Shown here: positions 50,822 through 61,001 of the stretch, piece after piece
Position numbering within the stretch: position 1 is the stretch's first letter
How the letters are laid out: each line of letters starts with the position of its first letter
Assembly: GCF_008831285.2 (NCBI RefSeq)
Contig: NC_045141.1
Coordinates: 1,986,001 to 2,050,000, forward strand
DNA from: Nymphaea colorata
Taxonomy: Eukaryota > Streptophyta > Magnoliopsida > Nymphaeales > Nymphaeaceae
DNA length: 64,000 bases
Direction of reading: 5' to 3'
Position numbers and translations under genes: made by a program
Notes under the pieces: model-generated
The model's database searches: none
The model's input: only the letters and a program-made list of their open reading frames with translations
Told to the model about the DNA's origin: nothing

Positions 50822-53800
50822 TACACCCACATAAGGAAAACACGTTGAAATAGAGTTCACAACTCGAAAAAAAACAAAAAAGTATGCAGTAACATTACAC
50901 AAAAATGTTGAAGCAGGGCATGATAACAAAGAGGTTAACTTCAATACAAGTCCTCGGAGGGCAGGAAAAAGTGCCGGAGATGCAAGGGTTTGCTGGAAAA
51001 AGGGAAATAGAGATTACTGGAGTAAAATGCTGGAGATGCATAAAAACTTTCAAGAAATGCAAAATAATGAGCAGACTCTGTTTTAACAAAAAACTTGACG
51101 ATCACTGGCAAATTTTGCTGAACAGGTGCAATATTGCAGATAACAGGAAGAGCCCTTTGGTTTCTGTTGAGGGAACTTCATTTCCATCGTATATGCACGC
51201 TGCTTTAGAAAAACCCTAACTATTGGACACAAATGGACTCAATCAACTTTAACAAAGTCCAAAAAAGGAACAGATACATCCACGGGTGCATTGACCGCAC
51301 CCAACATGGGACTGTCCGTGTCTGGGCCGTATCTAGGGGTGCATACCCACACCCATCTCGCACCATGTGAGAAACGGTACCTCGCACAAATAGAGGTACT
51401 CATATAACATAGCCACAAAACTACATTGTTCCTATATCCAACTGAACAAATGGCAAAGATAAAGATGACACTATAGATTAATGCTTAAAAAACACTTTAT
51501 AGATAACCAATGGGGAGTATAGGCCCACATGCGGTAAAATGTCCACACTAAATTATTTTTAACTAAAATATCCAAACGAATTATGGAGAATTGATCCTTG
51601 CTTTCAGCATCAAATATAACCATATAATTTAGTCAATGGCAAGCACTATGAGCAACTGATCGATCATGGTTGAAACTTAAAAGTCACAACAGCAAGTTTT
51701 TAACTTCCTATCCAATAACGAATGTTTATTCACTCTACCAATAATATGCTGAAGCAAATGATAGTGGCCTATCATGCATCTACTTTTGTATCAATAAACT
51801 GCTTCAACTATAGCACTTCATATTTAAATGGCAGCAATGATTATTGTTACAGCCGGCAGTCTTGGAGAGAGAAAATCATCTTATTAACTGTAATCTCACT
51901 AATAAAGAGATTAAGGCTTACAAATAACATCAACCAAAAGTAGAAAAATGTCTAAAGAGCACTCTTACTATTAAATATTGCAAAGGACCACCTAGAAACT
52001 TAAAATCTTCTAATTTAACACTCCCCCTCAAGCTGGAGCATACATATTAATCATGTTCAGCTTGTCAGAACATCTAGAGAAATCACCAATAGGAAGAGCT
52101 TTGGTGAAGACATCTGCAGTTTGATCTTCAAATGATGCATGAATAGTGGTTATGGTTTCTTCTTAAACAAGGTCCCGATGTAATGGTAGTCCATTTCAAT
52201 ATGTTTAGTTCTCTTATGAAAAACTAGATTGTTTGCAATACATGTGGCTGCCCTATTGTCACAATACATCCTCATGGGAAGAGGAATTGACACACTCAGG
52301 CTAGATAACATGGATTTAGGGCAAGTCATTTTAGCGGCAGTTTGAGCCATAGCCATGTACTCAAATTCTGCACTAGATCTTGACACCACACTTTGCTTTT
52401 TGCTTCTTCAGGATAGAAGGTTGTCTCCCACAAATACATAGAATCCTGTGGCAGACTTCCTGTTTTCGACTGAGCCAGCATAGTCAACATCACTATAGAC
52501 TTCTACTTCCAAGGTCTTGCCTTTTGTGAACAAAAATCTTTTACCTGGAAACTATTTCAAATATTTGTTTACCATTAATGTTGCATCCCAATGAACTTTC
52601 TTGGGTCTTTTCATGACTTGACTTAACTTCGCCACTGCAAAGCTAATGTCTAGTTTGGTCACAGTAACATAGAGGAACTTCTCAATAAGGGATATGTATG
52701 ATCGAGAATCCACTAATTTTGATTGATCATCATGAAGATGTATGTGTGGATTCATAGATAGAGTGGTCGATTTAGCTCCTAGCATCCCAGTGTCCTGCAA
52801 TAAATCAAGAACATACTTCCGTTGGAATAGAACTACACCTTCACTGTTGCGAGCAACCTCTATTCGCAGGAAATATCATAGTTGACCAAGATCTTTCATC
52901 ACAAAGTGTTTTTGGAGAAACAACTTTGTATCAGAAATTTCTTGATCAGAGTCACCTGTCAAGATAATATCATCAACGTTGTCATAAACTACTAGAATGG
53001 TCATACCCCTATGATTCTTCATGATAAACAGAGAATGATCAAGAGGGGATCTCGCAAAGCCATAATTTGAGACCACCTAAAAGAACTTATGGGACCACGC
53101 ACGAGGACTCTGCTTGAGTCCATATATAGCTTCTTCAGTTTACACACTTTTCCACTGTCACCTAGGTCTGCCATGTTTGGCCTCGCACCCGCGTCGATGC
53201 GATGAGGGTGTGGTTGCGGGTGCGGGCGCACGGTGCGGTCAGGACTAAAATCATCTTTTTCAGACTCACACCTGACTCGCGTTTGAAGCGAGTCGGGTGC
53301 TGTCAAAGGAGAGTCGGTCTAATATTGTCCAATTTTTAGGCTTTTCTTTTTTTTAATTTTAACAAAAACAAAGTCGACCCCGCGTCTCCTCTCCCCTTTG
53401 CCCGTTTGTTGCAGCCTGCTGCTTTACCCCTTTCCCTTTGCCACTGTTTCTCTCGCTTGCGATTTTCTCTTCCACCAACAGCTTCGGGCTTCCTCTCCAG
53501 TCTCTATCCAGTGAACGGCGTCTGTGGCTTCATCTCTAGCCAGCGGCATCAGGTTTCCTTCTTTCCCTGTGTTTTCCTACCGTCCGGCGATGGTCGTTGT
53601 CTCGAATACTTCTCTTCTATTTTCCTTCGTTCTTCATAAAACCCTACCTCGACTCGACTGCTTCTCTTATGTTTTCCTGCATTCTTCATAAAACCCCCTT
53701 TCCCTGCATGCTTCTCTTTTATTTGCCGTTGTTCCTGCATTTTTAGGGTTTTTTGTTTTTCATTGTCTCGTCTGCTTCTCTTCTGTTGTATTTGTACGTT

Positions 53801-56800
53801 TTCTTTTCCCTTTTCTTATTTGGATTAATTGATTCGATTTCTTGTGTTAGCATTAACGAGTAACGACATTTTGATGAATGATTCTGGTGTATCATCTGAA
53901 TTTCAAATCTTAGTGGATACCTCTTTAGGCACCAAGCTCAGTTGTCCCATTTTCTGATGGCCTAGGAACACTGCAAATATGCTCTATTTAGATTTTTTTT
54001 TTCTTCTGATGTAGCCGAACTTGAAGACAGCTCAAACTGATTATGACAGCGGACTTGAATGAATCTATATTGTGATTGAGAATGCATGAATGTCAGCAGT
54101 TTTTTGTTTTCAAAAGGCTTAGGAGGGTTCTCCTGATCAATGCTCCTGAGTAGCAGATTCTGCAGAAAAACACCTGTACAACAGGACCAAATCATTCTAC
54201 TCTATTATTATGACCCTAACTTTATGCTAATACAAAAGCATCCTGTCTTATATTAAGCTATGGCTAGAAACATAGATGTAGGGTACTGGAAAAGGCTGTA
54301 AGACATTGTTGCATTCTTGACTTGGATCATAACAGTTTACTGGTTTTCTGAAAGTCTATGCAATTTACGGTTGATACCTTGCATGGATGTATGCTATACA
54401 TGAACATGCCTAAAGTTCTGAATTTCTCAGATGAGGAGATCAAAGAAATTATATGTAACCAGGTCTGGGTGAGTACAGAGTCTACAAGAAAGTATGCCAG
54501 AGAATTTATGACAACCAATACAAATAGAGACAGGATTCAGTCCGATTTCTTGTTATCGTATCTATGTTTCGAGAGGAGTCAAATAGGCTTGAAATTGCAG
54601 ACTCCTTTTATAGATCCTTTAGTTTAATAAAGATAAACAGAATTTGATCTGGTTGGAATGATCAGAATTGCAGATGTTTTTTTCCTCTTGGTTGATTGGT
54701 TGCATACATAGATGAGGGTAAAACAGTCTGAAAAGAAACCTTAAGGCTGATTAGAAGGGTTTGGCTGCAGTCCAAATATTAAATTCAAACAGAATAAAAG
54801 AAATTGGAGGACAAAGCCAAACAGGGGTTTGACTGAGGTTAGAATATGATTACAGCCAAGGAAATTTGGGCCTAATTAACATAGAGAAACATGGTCAGAT
54901 GAAGGAGTAAAACAGAAAACAAATTAGACCTAAAACCTTAAATGACAGCAGCGATGGGGAAAGAAATAAGTGATGGCTAACGTTGTTGAATAAATTTGCA
55001 TCAGTTATGTTGGCCATAAGTTTTAATTCTAGCCCTTTCTATAGCAGTATATTCCTTGGGGATCTACGAGTAGCAAAACTGGTTTTACCTTGGGAATAGT
55101 GTCCGATGGTTATTGTCATGGTAATTACCAAAATGTTGCTTGTGTTAGAAAAATCCTAAGGGAGGAAACATGAAAAGAAAGAACTATGTCTTAAACAATG
55201 GTATATGTGAGTGCAAGCTTAGTCTAGTGGATGGCATTATCCCAGAAAGTACTGGTGTATCATGAGCTCATTGTGATTGCACATTCATCCATCTGTATTG
55301 GCCACAGGGTATTGGGCGGCACAAGGGCTCGGGACTTTGTTTATTTCTGTTTGGAGACTGAGGTATCTCCTGGTCCCTCAACCTAGGTGCCTAGAGGGAC
55401 CAGCCAACCACTTCAGGTGTGTCAATGGTGAGACCCTATTGCTATTGCAGCAATCTAGGATATCTCAGAAAGATTCACTGCAGGTTACTGGATCGCTTGG
55501 TAAAGATATGTTTGCCTACCTATGAGTATGCCCATAAGGTTTTCTGTTGATGCTTGTCATTAATACCATGTTTATAGTGAATGGACTGTCAGTGCATTTT
55601 GGTAACCATAAGAGCCTTGCATCTATCTCATGTTATATTTTGTTATAGTAAATCATACCTCTTTTGACAGCATTAAATTAATCGTTCAACTCATGGGTGG
55701 TAGCCATGATCTTCCATATTGATGTGTCATGATATAATTGTATATCTATTTTGTTGAACCACACTCCATCTATGGTGGGATATCGTCATATTCAAAGCAA
55801 TCTGACCTTCTCCCTTCTACTACTACCTATAGTTCTTCATTGACTGATGGCTTTTGGATGGACTCCATCAGTTTTCAATGGACTGGCATGGGCGATCTAA
55901 GTGCTAAGTCAAATATGGATTTTTTGTGGAGGTCTATGTTTGTCTTTTTGTCTGAGCTTTAAATGAGTCCTTGAACGATTGTTCTCATATATTTTAATTT
56001 GTTATGCATTGGTCATTACTCAAGTTATGATTTTGTTCTAATGTTTAAATGTTTATTTCCACTGTGTTGAAAAAAAAAGGGGTCAAACTTGTGTCGTGGC
56101 AATCCAATTTGCAGAATGATGCTACATTTCTCTATGGTGGGTGTAGGTCATGGTCACTACTGCTACTGCAACCATGCTGCAATCTACTCTTGGTGTCATT
56201 TAGATCAAAAGACCCACCCATGCAGTTTGCATCTAGTTAACTGCTATAGGTTATACACCAATATATGGCAAGTGTATATGACCATTCATAAAATCTCCAC
56301 CAAACTCCTCTTTGGAGTTTGGGAGTGACGAAGCTCATACATGCACCACAATATGGAATATGCAGATTGCTGCAACCATAGGATACCTAATGGAATATAG
56401 GCATTATTTCTTGGCACAGAAATTCGTTCAGATTATAGTTTCTCATTTTAAAGAAAGATCAATCACGTAAAAGCTCCTTGACCATTTGTGCTTTCAGATC
56501 CCAGGAATATCAATGTCATCCATAAGTGCTCCCCTTCTTTCACTCTGTGTGTGTATGTGGGTGGGTGGGTGTGGGTGTGTGTGTGTGTGTGGGTGGGTGG
56601 GAGAGAGAGAAGAGAGAGAGAAAGAGAGGGAGATAAAGTCCCAAGAGCTTGGTCTCCAGACCTAAATTTGTGACTGCTAAATAAATATCAATATATAGGG
56701 CTTCTACACCAGAAGAAGCACTAAGAACCATTCTCCAAGAACAGACCAGATAGCTAATATAGTCATGACAGAAATATCATTTCCAAAAAGAAGCTTCAGT

Positions 56801-57254
56801 TGTTAGTTTGATTTTAAAGCTGTACCAGCTTAGGTGACTATATGAGCCACTTCACCAGATCTGATTAGACTGTTAAAATAATGTTTCCCATGTGTTCTTA
56901 ATGATTCTCATACCCCAAGAACACACACACACACAGATGCATACACATATATGCTCCATTATAAACTAAAGTATTTCATGCTATATTTTTTCCATAATCC
57001 ATCCCCTATAAGCATGTTGCTGCAGTCCATTTCCTCAAACTCAATTCTTGATAATGGGTTCTGACCAAAAACCAAAAAGCTATTTGAATAGGAAACAAAA
57101 AAGTTTAGGACTTGATTTTAACTCTTCATAGAGACATTCAGGTGTAGTGGTTTCTAGACCATATAGATAGTGGAACAAATATAGTTCATGAGTTTCAGAT
57201 TGTACTAATGGCAATTTTGTAACTTTACATTCAAGAATGCATAATAAATACATT

Positions 57255-57292
<38 letters not shown>

Positions 57293-59868
57293 AGAGAGAG
57301 AGAGGCACAAATTCAATTATTTAAATTACTTTTCTAATTAGAACATAAAAATCATAAATAAATTAAGAAAAACATGATGTCAAGCTGTCTCAAGAAAGAG
57401 CAACCATCTCCCCTTCTCTAGGTCGTTTCCTTATATGTTTGAACTCTCTGCCGCCTTTAAAGAAAATTGTTATTAAGTTTTAGATGAGGGAGGGAGATAG
57501 CACTTCCCCTCTCCCAACACATCTGACAGAGAGATGTGATGCGAGAGAGGACGCCAGAGAGAGAGAGTGCCTGATATAGTTAGACAGATGGTAAAAAAAG
57601 CGGCAGTTCTTCCATTTTCTGAGAAAATGTATTTTCAATAGAATTAGTTTTTTTAGAGTGTGCAATCAATTGTTAACAGATACTAGTTTTACCATAACAA
57701 GACCATATCCAGATGCAATCAAATGTCGTCTCTCTGTTACAAGGGGAGATCCAAATGTTGCATCCTACGAAAGCAATCACTAAGAACACATTACTGGATT
57801 ATTCTTTTAAAAAAAAAATAAAGTCAAAAAGTGTATGAAAAATTTTAGCCAAGTTTTTAAGTGCAATGTTGTTTTGCACCACCGACGTGTCACATGGATG
57901 TTAACTTTGCAACAATAACATAAAAGAATATATTCTGCTACAAAAGCATATGCAAAACAAACTAGGAAATTAGAATATGACAGATATCATTCGATTTATT
58001 TACGTCTCTGAACTTACCTTTATACCTACAATTGCCAACAAAACAAGGCCATCATCTGGTAGCACCCACTGTTTCCGCTGCTCTATGCTGACTGGAACCT
58101 TTTTGACATCACACTGTCTGAAACCAAAGGCAACACACCGAAGGCTCTCTCCTGCCATCTTTTCAATAACATGTTTGAATTCATTCATCTACAACAAAGA
58201 AAGGAATTGACCGGTTCAGTGTTGTCTCAGATTGATAACAATAATAAAAATAATAAATAAAAACATTGACCTTGTCAGGGTTAATCTGCTGAATTGAACC
58301 ATCTTGATCAAGATACTGAGTGCAGGAATCAAGTACCAGCTCTGCAGCACCTTTCCAATGTATATGAATATCCGACTCTGACTGCATTTATAATAAGTCA
58401 AGCATGGGAATATATGGGAATCATGGTCACAAAATTTGTTCTTGGTCTTTTATTGGCAAGATTTTTCTTGGATATTAAATAGGCAGTTTGCTTTTTTGCA
58501 GAAAAGGCTCAGGAATTCAAAAATTTTAAAATATAAGGAACTAAGAGAAAAACTTTATGAAAATTTTGAGTTTTCTACTAGTTTCTCACAAAAAGATTAA
58601 TCAAAAGCAATAGACATTGAAATATCAAAGAAAATTTTGCAGCATATTAAAAAACATTTTTTCTTAAAAAACAGAAGAAAGTGATAACAACATGATATTT
58701 TCATTTTGTTTTTTCTTTTTCAAAATATTGAAATTTTTCCCACTTTTTCATTTTCCACATTTTCTCATTTTCATGGCGATAGTTGTGGTAATGAAAGAAA
58801 TCTAACTCAAGATAGGATGGGCAATAGTTGTTGACAATTATTTTTCTCCAAACATATGAATGGATAAGATTCTATTAGAAACAATGGATAAGGCACTGCA
58901 GATCACACATTGCTGACCAGGAACAGGAATGAAAATCAAAGGATCAAGATTGTAGCCAGGTAGATAAATTAGCAGGACATAGAGACCAGAAAGATCTATA
59001 TGTTATCCCTAATTTTCTTTGTTTGAGTTTTGCATGTTCAGACGACCTCCATTTACAGAACATGCGCCTATATTGTCATCTACTGTACCCAATAACCTGT
59101 CATCAGTGCTTAAGACTTTCTTATTGACCTCATCATTTTGACATTTGGCCTCATTCTACAGATTCTTTGTTTGAGTTTTGCATGTTCAATCGACCTCAAT
59201 TTACAGAACATGCACTTACATTATCATCTACTGTACCCAATAAATTGTTCTCCAGTAGTATAAGTAATCTCTCATTGTCAATGTGTAGAATCAAGTGCCA
59301 TGCTGATCATAGGTTTGTCATGCTTACCTTCAAGTTAGCCATTGCACCATTCTTCACTAAGGTTTTTAACATTGTCTTCCACATTCACACGATCACCGTA
59401 ACATCAGGGAAAAGCACATGATAAAATGGTTCAGCTGAAAACCTTGGTACAATTATCAATAACAGATCTAATGCTGCAATGGATATTGATTACATCTTAA
59501 CATTCTCACGTCTACACTTTGGAAAATTGGCATCCAGTTTGATTGGTCTTTTAAGTGCCTAAACACACACTTAAGAGAGAGAAAAAGAGAGAGAGAGTCA
59601 ATTTACCAGTTGAATAGCAACTCCACCGCGCTTCTTCTCTGAATTGAAAGGGAAGACTTGCACAACAGATGATTGTGACCGCAAATCCTCAAACCTCATA
59701 CCAAGCTTAAAAAGATGCCAGATTTACATGAATCAAGACCAAAAATTACATAATTAAGAAAGAAAAAAGGGGGAAAAAAATTAACAGACAAGGAAGCAGT
59801 CAAACCTTTAGTCCCCAATAAAGTATAGCCTTCTCAGTTGGTGACCCAGTTACTTCAACCTGACCATC
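36915..59868 (-). CDS. ACA: Autoinhibited Ca2+-ATPase, C-terminal half (16 exons)
   Basis: A P2B-type calcium pump that uses ATP to move Ca2+ out of the cytosol. Sixteen minus-strand exons (listed separately) join into 1668 nt with no stop until TGA at 36917-36915, giving 555 residues; the frame agreeing across all junctions supports the model. In order the product shows the end of the nucleotide-binding domain ([28 protein letters not shown]), the phosphorylation-domain hinge ([24 protein letters not shown]), M5-M6 with [12 protein letters not shown] (calcium site), and M7-M10 with [10 protein letters not shown] and [16 protein letters not shown]. The last two motifs and the many introns fit the ACA8/ACA9/ACA10 clade, which is plasma-membrane type in Arabidopsis. 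The N-terminal half, with the calmodulin-binding autoinhibitory region and phosphorylated aspartate, should lie beyond 64000. No exon was found at 59869-64000. Introns range from 73 bp to 7.8 kb; the long ones hold transposons. I saw no frameshift or missing key residue. Confidence 0.93.
37063..37157 (-). CDS. ACA: ACA visible exon 15: M10
   Basis: 95 nt, [20 protein letters not shown] then [10 protein letters not shown], the last membrane segment and start of the cytosolic tail. Donor GTACAC. Confidence 0.9.
37815..37906 (-). CDS. ACA: ACA visible exon 14: M9
   Basis: 92 nt, [20 protein letters not shown] to SIALGFI, ending in a split serine codon. Confidence 0.93.
37984..38091 (-). CDS. 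ACA: ACA visible exon 13: [10 protein letters not shown]
   Basis: 36 codons, [20 protein letters not shown] through [10 protein letters not shown]. The donor is GCAAGT, a non-canonical GC-AG intron; using it keeps the frame. Confidence 0.93.
38161..38321. mobile_element. Tourist-like MITE (PIF/Harbinger-type)
   Basis: 161 bp flanked by the 3-bp duplication TTA (38158-38160 and 38322-38324). The ends are GGGTCGTTTGGCA and, reverse-complemented, GAGGTCGTTAGGC. The interior is rich in inverted phrases around gattcatgrgacact. It has no coding capacity. It sits in the 7.0-kb ACA intron, just upstream of the [10 protein letters not shown] exon. Confidence 0.75.
38681..38759. repeat. (CATA)n-(TA)n microsatellite
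   Basis: Tetranucleotide catacata units pass into about 20 TA units. It lies in an ACA intron. Confidence 0.9.
39890..40560 (-). pseudogene. Copia fragment: integrase end to RT start
   Basis: The minus strand reads [17 protein letters not shown] near 40500-40430 (the end of the integrase region). It then reads [15 protein letters not shown] near 40060-40000, and a decayed [12 protein letters not shown] near 39960-39920 (the RT start). It is broken by stops and lies in an ACA intron. Confidence 0.75.
40640..41210 (+). pseudogene. Copia fragment: RT middle and end
   Basis: The plus strand reads [14 protein letters not shown] in one frame near 40630-40680, [17 protein letters not shown] near 40790-40840 (catalytic box YVDN) and [17 protein letters not shown] near 41070-41115. 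These are the RT parts missing from the neighbouring minus-strand fragment. Confidence 0.75.
42037..43060. mobile_element. Non-autonomous hAT-like element, diverged copy
   Basis: It begins ccatgtcccatgggtacagg and ends with a block related to the right parts of the copies at 50373-51412 and 60074-60586 (ggtcggatgcattgatcgta, tgggcctgtgtctaaa, acccatacccatatcgacc). A (TA)n run occupies 42129-42174. Exact ends and target duplication could not be fixed. Confidence 0.5.
43775..43846. repeat. (TA)n-(GA)n microsatellite
   Basis: About 18 TA units, once interrupted, followed by about 17 GA units, in an ACA intron. Confidence 0.9.
45080..45214 (-). CDS. ACA: ACA visible exon 12: M7-M8
   Basis: 45 codons, [20 protein letters not shown] through [12 protein letters not shown]. 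The membrane segments M7 and M8 border the loop. It is followed by a 6988-bp intron. Confidence 0.94.
45308..45353 (-). CDS. ACA: ACA visible exon 11
   Basis: 46 nt encoding [15 protein letters not shown], joined to the preceding exon through a split arginine codon. Donor GTAAGT. Confidence 0.92.
45964..46064 (-). CDS. ACA: ACA visible exon 10: M6 calcium site
   Basis: 101 nt, [20 protein letters not shown] onward, ending in split arginine PVGR-R. The NxxMD residues of M6 form the single calcium site of P2B pumps. Confidence 0.95.
46138..46275 (-). CDS. ACA: ACA visible exon 9: M5
   Basis: 46 codons, from [20 protein letters not shown] through [20 protein letters not shown]. It includes transmembrane helix M5. 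Confidence 0.95.
46366..46464 (-). CDS. ACA: ACA visible exon 8
   Basis: 33 codons, [20 protein letters not shown] followed by [13 protein letters not shown], at the end of the P domain before M5. Donor GTCATC. Confidence 0.94.
46578..46694 (-). CDS. ACA: ACA visible exon 7: [11 protein letters not shown]
   Basis: 39 codons, [20 protein letters not shown] through [16 protein letters not shown]. The GDGxNDxPAL signature of P-type ATPases binds Mg2+ in the phosphorylation site. Confidence 0.96.
46776..46937 (-). CDS. ACA: ACA visible exon 6: MVTGDN
   Basis: 54 codons starting [20 protein letters not shown], the phosphorylation-domain motif, and ending ARDLS before GTATGG. Confidence 0.95.
46938..50185 (-). 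other. ACA: 3.2-kb ACA intron contents
   Basis: Contains a (GT)n run at 47097-47132. The AT-rich block at about 47150-47590 looks like retrotransposon leader or LTR sequence, with ATGGGAGATAAAGATAATGC at 47587. A block at 48480-48660 recurs around ggccagcatggccaagc, and there is a poly(T) tract near 49340. No intact coding domain. The exons on either side join in frame. Confidence 0.45.
47097..47132. repeat. (GT)n microsatellite
   Basis: About 18 perfect GT units in an ACA intron. Confidence 0.9.
50186..50245 (-). CDS. ACA: ACA visible exon 5: DPCRPGV
   Basis: 20 codons, [20 protein letters not shown], between TTACAG and GTGAAT. This short exon is isolated between a 7.8-kb and a 3.2-kb intron. 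Its fit to the conserved DPxRPGV hinge motif and its in-frame junctions establish it. Confidence 0.94.
50373..51412. mobile_element. Non-autonomous hAT-like element, long copy
   Basis: Starts CTATGTCCCATGG and ends TATAACATAG. The flanks ctacaaag and ccacaaaa are an 8-bp duplication with two changes. Blocks gtgcagagcactttcaagaa and gtgcattgaccgcacccaac match the copy at 60074-60586. The middle (about 50510-51120) is extra and may be another insertion. No transposase. Confidence 0.7.
51845..52020 (-). repeat. Copia 3' LTR, 176 bp
   Basis: Plus-strand termini are TGTTACAGCC and AATTTAACA, so the ends are the inverted pair TGTTA/TAACA. It lies directly against the polypurine tract at 52021-52035. 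Confidence 0.75.
51845..53150 (-). mobile_element. Copia 3' half: RT, RNase H, LTR
   Basis: The minus strand reads VCKLKK and [17 protein letters not shown] near 53135-53075, with a stop. It then reads [22 protein letters not shown] and VMKDLG (RT; catalytic box disrupted to VYDNVDDI), TGMLGAKS (52795), and RNase H with [14 protein letters not shown] and [13 protein letters not shown] polypurine tract (ttgaggggg) abuts a 176-bp LTR. The 5' half is missing: the element is cut at about 53150, where a GC-rich hAT-like end begins. Confidence 0.85.
53150..53660. other. GC-rich hAT-like end and CT-rich leader
   Basis: Begins with cacctaggtctgcc, similar to the CTATGTCACATAGGT ends of the hAT-like family. 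It then has a run of gggtgcgggcgcacgg and a short hairpin (actcgc...gcgagt at 53273-53293), followed by a T-rich and then CTTC-rich stretch. The layout parallels 61002-61450 and the left end of the hAT element at 17595. The other end of this putative element was not located. Confidence 0.45.
53661..56540. other. ACA: Middle of the 7.8-kb ACA intron
   Basis: No domain recognised on either strand. Open frames at 54358-54627 and 55277-55525 have no known motif, and the sequence has no long repeat. It could be internal sequence of the element starting near 53150. Confidence 0.35.
56559..56575 (+). other. G-quadruplex motif
   Basis: GGGTGGGTGGGTGTGGG: four GGG runs with loops of 1, 1 and 3 bases. 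Three more GGG runs follow at 56591-56601, then a (GA)n tract. It lies within an ACA intron on the strand that serves as transcription template. Confidence 0.8.
57255..57304. repeat. (TA)n-(GA)n microsatellite
   Basis: About 16 TA units followed by about 8 GA units in an ACA intron. Confidence 0.9.
58018..58188 (-). CDS. ACA: ACA visible exon 4: hinge
   Basis: 57 codons, from [20 protein letters not shown] to LLAIVGIK, between TTGTAG and GTAAGT. An 82-bp intron precedes it; a 7772-bp transposon-filled intron follows it. Confidence 0.94.
58271..58381 (-). CDS. ACA: ACA visible exon 3: N-domain KGA motif
   Basis: 37 codons with [14 protein letters not shown], the KGA motif that contacts ATP. 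The acceptor is TGCAG and the donor GTCAAT, a less usual donor consensus. Confidence 0.92.
59015..59243. repeat. Direct duplication, two 81-bp copies
   Basis: Copies 59015-59095 and 59163-59243 both run from ttctttgtttgagttttgca to actgtacccaataa with about nine differences by eye. They lie 148 bp apart, in the 1.2-kb ACA intron. Confidence 0.88.
59607..59705 (-). CDS. ACA: ACA visible exon 2: N-domain
   Basis: 33 codons containing [17 protein letters not shown], between TTTAAG and GTAAAT. The FNSEKKR motif is typical of the ATP-binding domain. A 100-bp intron separates it from visible exon 1. Confidence 0.93.
59806..59868 (-). CDS. ACA: ACA visible exon 1: N-domain
   Basis: 21 codons, [21 protein letters not shown], flanked by AACAG and [15 protein letters not shown] is a conserved nucleotide-binding-domain motif of plant and animal plasma-membrane calcium pumps. 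Confidence 0.93.
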
Positions 59869-60073
59869 CTGTTAAAAGATGAAACATTGAACTACACACA
59901 ATTTGATATTTTCATGGTTAAACTACCCAGTTTTTACTGACAATGGGCTTGTCTAGGATCTCAATCTGATGAATCAAGGATAGGAGTCAAAATAAATCGG
60001 ATAAAATATTCAGATACTACTTGTAGAGAAGTGATTAAACAGAAAAGGCATCAAACTGCCAATTGACTAAGAT

Positions 60074-60586
60074 CTATGTTACATAGGTATAGGTATGGGT
60101 GCCAGTATGGATTCCGGTACCGGTATGGTGCAGAACACTTTCAAAAAAACTTGGGTATTGGGACATGGCAATACACACACACGCACACATATATATAACA
60201 AAAAATATGATTTAAAAAAAAAACAATATAAAAAGCTATATTAAAGAAAATTAAGTTGCTGGAAAAATCACCAAAAAATTGCTGGTCACCAGCAAAATCC
60301 TACTAAACAGGTGGAGTTGGTCCATAGAGAACACAAACAGCCCTTTGACTGTCAAGGGCACTTCATTTCTGTCATATATACATGACTGTTTAAAAAAATC
60401 AGTGGACGAAGTCACAAAAATAGACTTGGTCAACCTTGACCGAGTCCAGAAAAGGACAAATACGGCCATGGGTACATTGACCGCACCCAACACATGTTTG
60501 ATCATGTCTGGGCCATCTCCAAGAGTATACCTATACCCCAGATCGACACAGGAACCTCACCCAAATGAAGAACTCGTGTGACATAG
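60074..60586. mobile_element. Non-autonomous hAT-like element, 513 bp
   Basis: Flanked by perfect 8-bp duplications ACTAAGAT (60066-60073 and 60587-60594). The left end is CTATGTTACATAGG and the right end, reverse-complemented, is CTATGTCACACG, giving about 9 bp of terminal inverted repeat. No open frame. It shares internal blocks with 50373-51412 and 42037-43060. The 8-bp duplication fits hAT. The ends do not match the 17595 element, so it is a separate family. Confidence 0.82.
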
Positions 60587-61001
60587 ACTAAGATACAGGT
60601 TGTTTATCCTATAAGTTATAATTACTCAATTGACAATTCATGCAAGAACTTTATATATTTAAGATGGCCATAGATGTTTATGGTGTAAAGTGGATGTAAA
60701 AAATAACAGCAAAGAAGAAAGACTGAAATCAAATTAAAAATGTATGTTTACAAGTTTCAGAAGTATCGGTCCAGTGTACACTTGGAGAGGTGGTCCAACT
60801 TGAACTGATTTAAATTGGAAGACATTAAAGTTTTGGAATGTAGAATACGAGCCCTAAGCTTTAAGGCCCAAGCAATACAATGGTCATTGGTATGTGGGAC
60901 AGCCGGACAGGTTATGTGTTACACCCATGAGAAGCAACTATTGACAAGATCTAAGTCACACGGACGCTCCACTTTTGCCGCCGTGCCCACTTCAACAGGA
61001 C

